In this document: piece after piece, positions 6,559 to 9,111 of the stretch
How positions within the stretch are numbered: the first letter of the stretch is position 1
How the letters are laid out: the number at the start of each line of letters is the position of its first letter
Assembly: GCA_023231075.1 (NCBI GenBank)
Contig: JALNWC010000075.1
Location: 1 to 9,111 of the forward strand
Origin: Rhodoferax sp.
Lineage (GTDB): Bacteria > Pseudomonadota > Gammaproteobacteria > Burkholderiales > Burkholderiaceae_C
Direction of reading: 5' to 3'
Length of the DNA: 9,111 nucleotides
The notes under the pieces: model-generated
Database searches by the model: none
The model's input: only the letters and a program-made list of their open reading frames with translations
What the model was told of the DNA's origin: nothing
Translations under genes and position numbers: made by a program

Positions 6559-8859
6559 ATGCTCACCAATCAATTTCGTCTCACCACAAGTGCCGCGCTG
6601 GCTTCCCTGATGTTGCTCGCCCAGTCCGCCTGGGCCGTCAACCCGTTCACGGTGCGCGACATCCGGATTGAAGGTTTGCAGCGGGTGGAGCCGGGGACGG
6701 TCTTTGTCTCCCTGCCGGTGCGCGTCGGCGACACTTACAACGATGACAAGGGGGCAGCAGCCATCCAGAGCCTGTTTGCGCTGGGTCTGTTCAAGGACGT
6801 GCGCATTGAAGTCAACGGCGATGTGCTGGTGGTGGTGGTCGAGGAGCGGCCCACGGTGGCCAATGTGGAGTTTGTCGGCACCAAGGAGTTCGACAAGGAG
6901 GTGCTGGTCAAGTCCTTGCGCGATGTCGGTCTGGCCGATGGCCGACCCTTTGACAAGGCCCAGCTGGACCGTGCCGAGCAGGAACTCAAGCGCCAGTACA
7001 TCAACCGCAGCCTGTACGCCGCCCAGGTGGTCACCACGGTCACGCCGATCGAGCGCAACCGGGTCAATCTGACGTTTACCGTGGTGGAAGGTGAGCCGGC
7101 CAACATCAGCGAAATCCGCATTGTGGGCAACAAGGCGTTCAGCGAGTCGACCTTGCGTGGCTTGTTTGATCTGGACACCGGCGGCTGGTTGAGCTGGTAC
7201 ACCAAGTCCAACCGTTATTCGCGCGCCAAGCTCAACGCCGATATCGAGACCCTGCGTTCTTATTACCTGACCCGGGGCTACCTCGAGTTCAAGGTGGACT
7301 CGACCCAGGTGGCGATCCTGCCCAACAAGACCGATATTGGCATCAACATCAATATCACCGAGGGCGAACGCTTCGTGGTCAGCAGCGTCAAGCTGGCGGG
7401 CGAATACCTGGGCAAGGAAGAAGAGTTCAAGGCGCTGGTGGAGATCCGTCCGGGGCAGGCCTTCAATGCCGACGAGGTGGCCCGAACCACCAAGGCCTTC
7501 ACCGACTATTTCAGCAATTTTGGTTACGCTTTTGCGCGCGTCGAGGCCAAGCCCGAAATTGACCGTGTCAACAACCGCGTGGCGCTGGTGTTGCAGGCCA
7601 ACCCGTCGCGCCGCGCCTATGTGCGCAAAATCAACGTCGCCGGCAACACCCGTACCCGCGATGTGGTGGTGCGCCGGGAATTCCGCCAATTGGAAGCTTC
7701 CTGGTACGACGGCGACAAAATTCGCCGTTCGCGTGACCGGGTGGACCGTTTGGGTTATTTCGGCGATGTGGCGGTGGAAACCGAGGAGGTCCCGGGCACG
7801 CCGGATCAGGTCGATCTGACCATCAATGTCACAGAAAAGCCGACCGGCAGCCTGAGCCTGGGCGCGGGTTACTCCAGCGGCGACGGCTTGGGCTTGTCGT
7901 TTGGCCTGAAGCAGGAAAATGCCTTCGGCTCGGGCAATTCTCTGGGTCTTCAGGTCAACACCAGCAAGTTCAACCGCTTGGTGGTGATCAACACCACCGA
8001 CCCCTATTTCACCGAGGACGGTGTGTCGCGCACCTTTGACCTGTACACGCGAACCAGCAGCCCGTACGAGGACGAGAACTATTACGAGATCGAGACCTCG
8101 GGCGGCAGCATCCGCTTTGGTGTGCCGTTTACCGAAATTGACACGGTGTTTTTTGGTATGGGCATTGAAAAAACGACCATTGTTCCGGGCACCGACCTGC
8201 CCATCTCCTATGAAAACTATGCCAAGGAATACGGTTATTCCAGCACGGCCCTGCCTTTGACCGTGGGCTGGGCGCGCGACAGCCGCGACAGCGCCCTGGC
8301 ACCCACCAGCGGACGTTTCCAGCGTGCCAACGCCGAGTGGTCTTTCACCGGCGATGCCAAATACCTGCGCGCCACCTACCAGTTCCAGCAATATGTGCCC
8401 TTGAACAAGCAGTTCACCGCCGCCTTCAATACCGAAGTCGGCCTGGGTAGTGCGCTTGGTGGTCGTTCGTACCCGGTGTTCAAGAATTTTTATGGCGGCG
8501 GTCTGGGGTCGGTGCGTGGTTTCGAGCAGGGCAGTCTGGGACCCAATGAGCAGGCTGACGGTCTGGGCACCTCTTTGGGCGGCTCACGCAAGCTCAATAT
8601 CAACATGGAAGTATTGGCGCCTTTCCCCGGGGCCGGCAACGACCGCACCTTGCGCATGTATGGCTTTTGGGATATCGGACTGGTCGGCGGAGACAACGCG
8701 GTCAATGCCAATGCCAACGACCTGCGCTCCTCGGTGGGCGTCGGGATCAGCTGGATTTCCCCGGTGGGCCCCTTGCGCCTGGCGTTCGCCAAACCGATCC
8801 GCAAGTTTGACAACGATAGAATTCAAAGTTTGCAATTTCAAATTGGGACCAGTTTCTAA
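6559..8859 (+). CDS. bamA: Outer membrane assembly protein BamA (Omp85/YaeT)
   Basis: BamA is the central subunit of the BAM complex, which folds and inserts beta-barrel proteins into the outer membrane. The 766-residue precursor has a signal peptide (about 1-26, ending SAWA). Five periplasmic POTRA domains follow, at roughly 28-97, 98-178, 181-268, 271-349 and 352-427, and then a 16-strand barrel (about 430-766). Barrel hallmarks are TDPYFTEDG, WARDSRDSALAPTSGRF and the loop 6 VRGF motif at 652-655 (8512-8523). The chain ends in a phenylalanine, as expected for an outer membrane beta-signal. The mature protein has no cysteine, so it lacks the loop 6 disulphide pair of E. coli BamA. I chose the ATG at 6559 because it gives a normal signal peptide; a TTG at 6526 would add 11 residues before it. 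Neither start has a clear SD. The stop codon overlaps the skp start by one base. Confidence 0.97.
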   Translation: MLTNQFRLTTSAALASLMLLAQSAWAVNPFTVRDIRIEGLQRVEPGTVFVSLPVRVGDTYNDDKGAAAIQSLFALGLFKDVRIEVNGDVLVVVVEERPTVANVEFVGTKEFDKEVLVKSLRDVGLADGRPFDKAQLDRAEQELKRQYINRSLYAAQVVTTVTPIERNRVNLTFTVVEGEPANISEIRIVGNKAFSESTLRGLFDLDTGGWLSWYTKSNRYSRAKLNADIETLRSYYLTRGYLEFKVDSTQVAILPNKTDIGININITEGERFVVSSVKLAGEYLGKEEEFKALVEIRPGQAFNADEVARTTKAFTDYFSNFGYAFARVEAKPEIDRVNNRVALVLQANPSRRAYVRKINVAGNTRTRDVVVRREFRQLEASWYDGDKIRRSRDRVDRLGYFGDVAVETEEVPGTPDQVDLTINVTEKPTGSLSLGAGYSSGDGLGLSFGLKQENAFGSGNSLGLQVNTSKFNRLVVINTTDPYFTEDGVSRTFDLYTRTSSPYEDENYYEIETSGGSIRFGVPFTEIDTVFFGMGIEKTTIVPGTDLPISYENYAKEYGYSSTALPLTVGWARDSRDSALAPTSGRFQRANAEWSFTGDAKYLRATYQFQQYVPLNKQFTAAFNTEVGLGSALGGRSYPVFKNFYGGGLGSVRGFEQGSLGPNEQADGLGTSLGGSRKLNINMEVLAPFPGAGNDRTLRMYGFWDIGLVGGDNAVNANANDLRSSVGVGISWISPVGPLRLAFAKPIRKFDNDRIQSLQFQIGTSF

Positions 8860-9111
8860 TGAACCACTTTTTACGTCATCTTTGTGCCTTGAGTCTGTGC
8901 GGCCTGTCTGTGATGTCCTTGCAGGCGCAGGAGTTGCGCCTGGGCTTTGTCAGCACCGACCGTGTGCTCAAGGAGGCCGGTACCGCCAAGGCGGCGCAGA
9001 CCAAACTTGAGCAGGAGTTTTCCAAGCGCGAAAAAGAGCTGGTTGACCAGGGCGCCAGCATCAAGGCGCTGGCGGACAAGTTTGAGCGCGAGGCGCCCAC
9101 CTTGCCTGAAA
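8859..9111 (+). CDS. skp: Periplasmic chaperone Skp/OmpH, 5' part only
   Basis: Skp (OmpH family) is a trimeric periplasmic chaperone that holds unfolded outer membrane proteins and delivers them to BAM. Only the first 84 codons are present and the frame stays open to the window edge; the family is usually 160-180 residues. A signal peptide runs to about residue 23 (positive at Arg6, hydrophobic core, cleavage after LQA). It is followed by the family opening LRLGFVSTDRVLKEAGTAKA and a charged helical stretch rich in Glu and Lys, the start of the coiled-coil tentacle. The ATG at 8859 shares its A with the last base of the bamA TAA stop (TAATG), so translation is probably coupled to bamA; only a weak GGGA lies ten bases upstream. 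A cysteine at residue 14 is not in a lipobox. I expect lpxD and fabZ next, by analogy with other proteobacteria. Confidence 0.93.
   Translation, partial: MNHFLRHLCALSLCGLSVMSLQAQELRLGFVSTDRVLKEAGTAKAAQTKLEQEFSKREKELVDQGASIKALADKFEREAPTLPE

Noticed and set aside
8138..8166. TTGACA at 8138-8143 inside bamA as a promoter
   Set aside because: The only weakly similar -10 (TATGGG at 8157) has a 13-base spacer, and the bases are explained by coding sequence.
6553..8391. 612-codon open reading frame on the minus strand opposite bamA
   Set aside because: It is in exact codon register with bamA, has a His/Gln/Gly-rich composition typical of antisense translation of GC-rich genes, and shows no recognisable domain.
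8859..8931. Cysteine at residue 14 of Skp as a lipoprotein modification site
   Set aside because: The preceding residues are ALSL, with Leu where a lipobox needs Gly, Ala or Ser, and a normal signal peptidase I site follows at LQA.

Overview
The window is a stretch of bacterial core genome. It holds eight complete protein genes and the start of a ninth, all on the + strand and tightly packed: tsf, pyrH, frr, uppS, cdsA, dxr, rseP, bamA and the 5' part of skp/ompH. Gene order, GC-rich codon use and protein details point to a betaproteobacterium of the Burkholderiales, most likely Comamonadaceae (Rhodoferax/Polaromonas/Acidovorax-like). Those details include the EF-Ts N-terminus, its Ala-rich insert, and the wording of the RseP and BamA N-termini. 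This assignment rests on remembered family sequences, not on a search.

Layout. Bases 1-39 are an AT-rich spacer with the tsf ribosome binding site; rpsB would be expected just upstream but is outside the window. Translation and nucleotide genes come first: EF-Ts (40-963), UMP kinase (1013-1735) and ribosome recycling factor (1769-2329). Envelope precursor genes follow: undecaprenyl diphosphate synthase (2336-3064), CDP-diacylglycerol synthase (3074-3919) and DXP reductoisomerase (3928-5139). Envelope quality control and outer membrane assembly close the window: RseP site-2 protease (5155-6513), BamA (6559-8859) and the periplasmic chaperone Skp/OmpH (8859 to beyond 9111). Intergenic gaps are 49, 33, 6, 9, 8, 15 and 45 bases, and the last junction overlaps by one base. 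No convincing internal terminator or promoter was seen, so the genes probably form one operon or a few overlapping transcripts. No stretch over 50 bases lacks a gene.

How the genes connect. Dxr commits carbon to the MEP isoprenoid pathway, whose products UppS turns into the C55 lipid carrier for peptidoglycan and O-antigen. CdsA supplies the activated lipid for phospholipids. Skp carries unfolded outer membrane proteins to BamA, which inserts them. In E. coli, RseP performs the membrane cleavage of anti-sigma-E that raises bamA and skp expression when this assembly fails.

I found no mobile element, RNA gene, CRISPR array, broken gene or undescribed system. The findings are modest: translational coupling, an SD-poor U-rich bamA leader, a cysteine-free BamA, and a codon-bias explanation for a very long antisense open frame.
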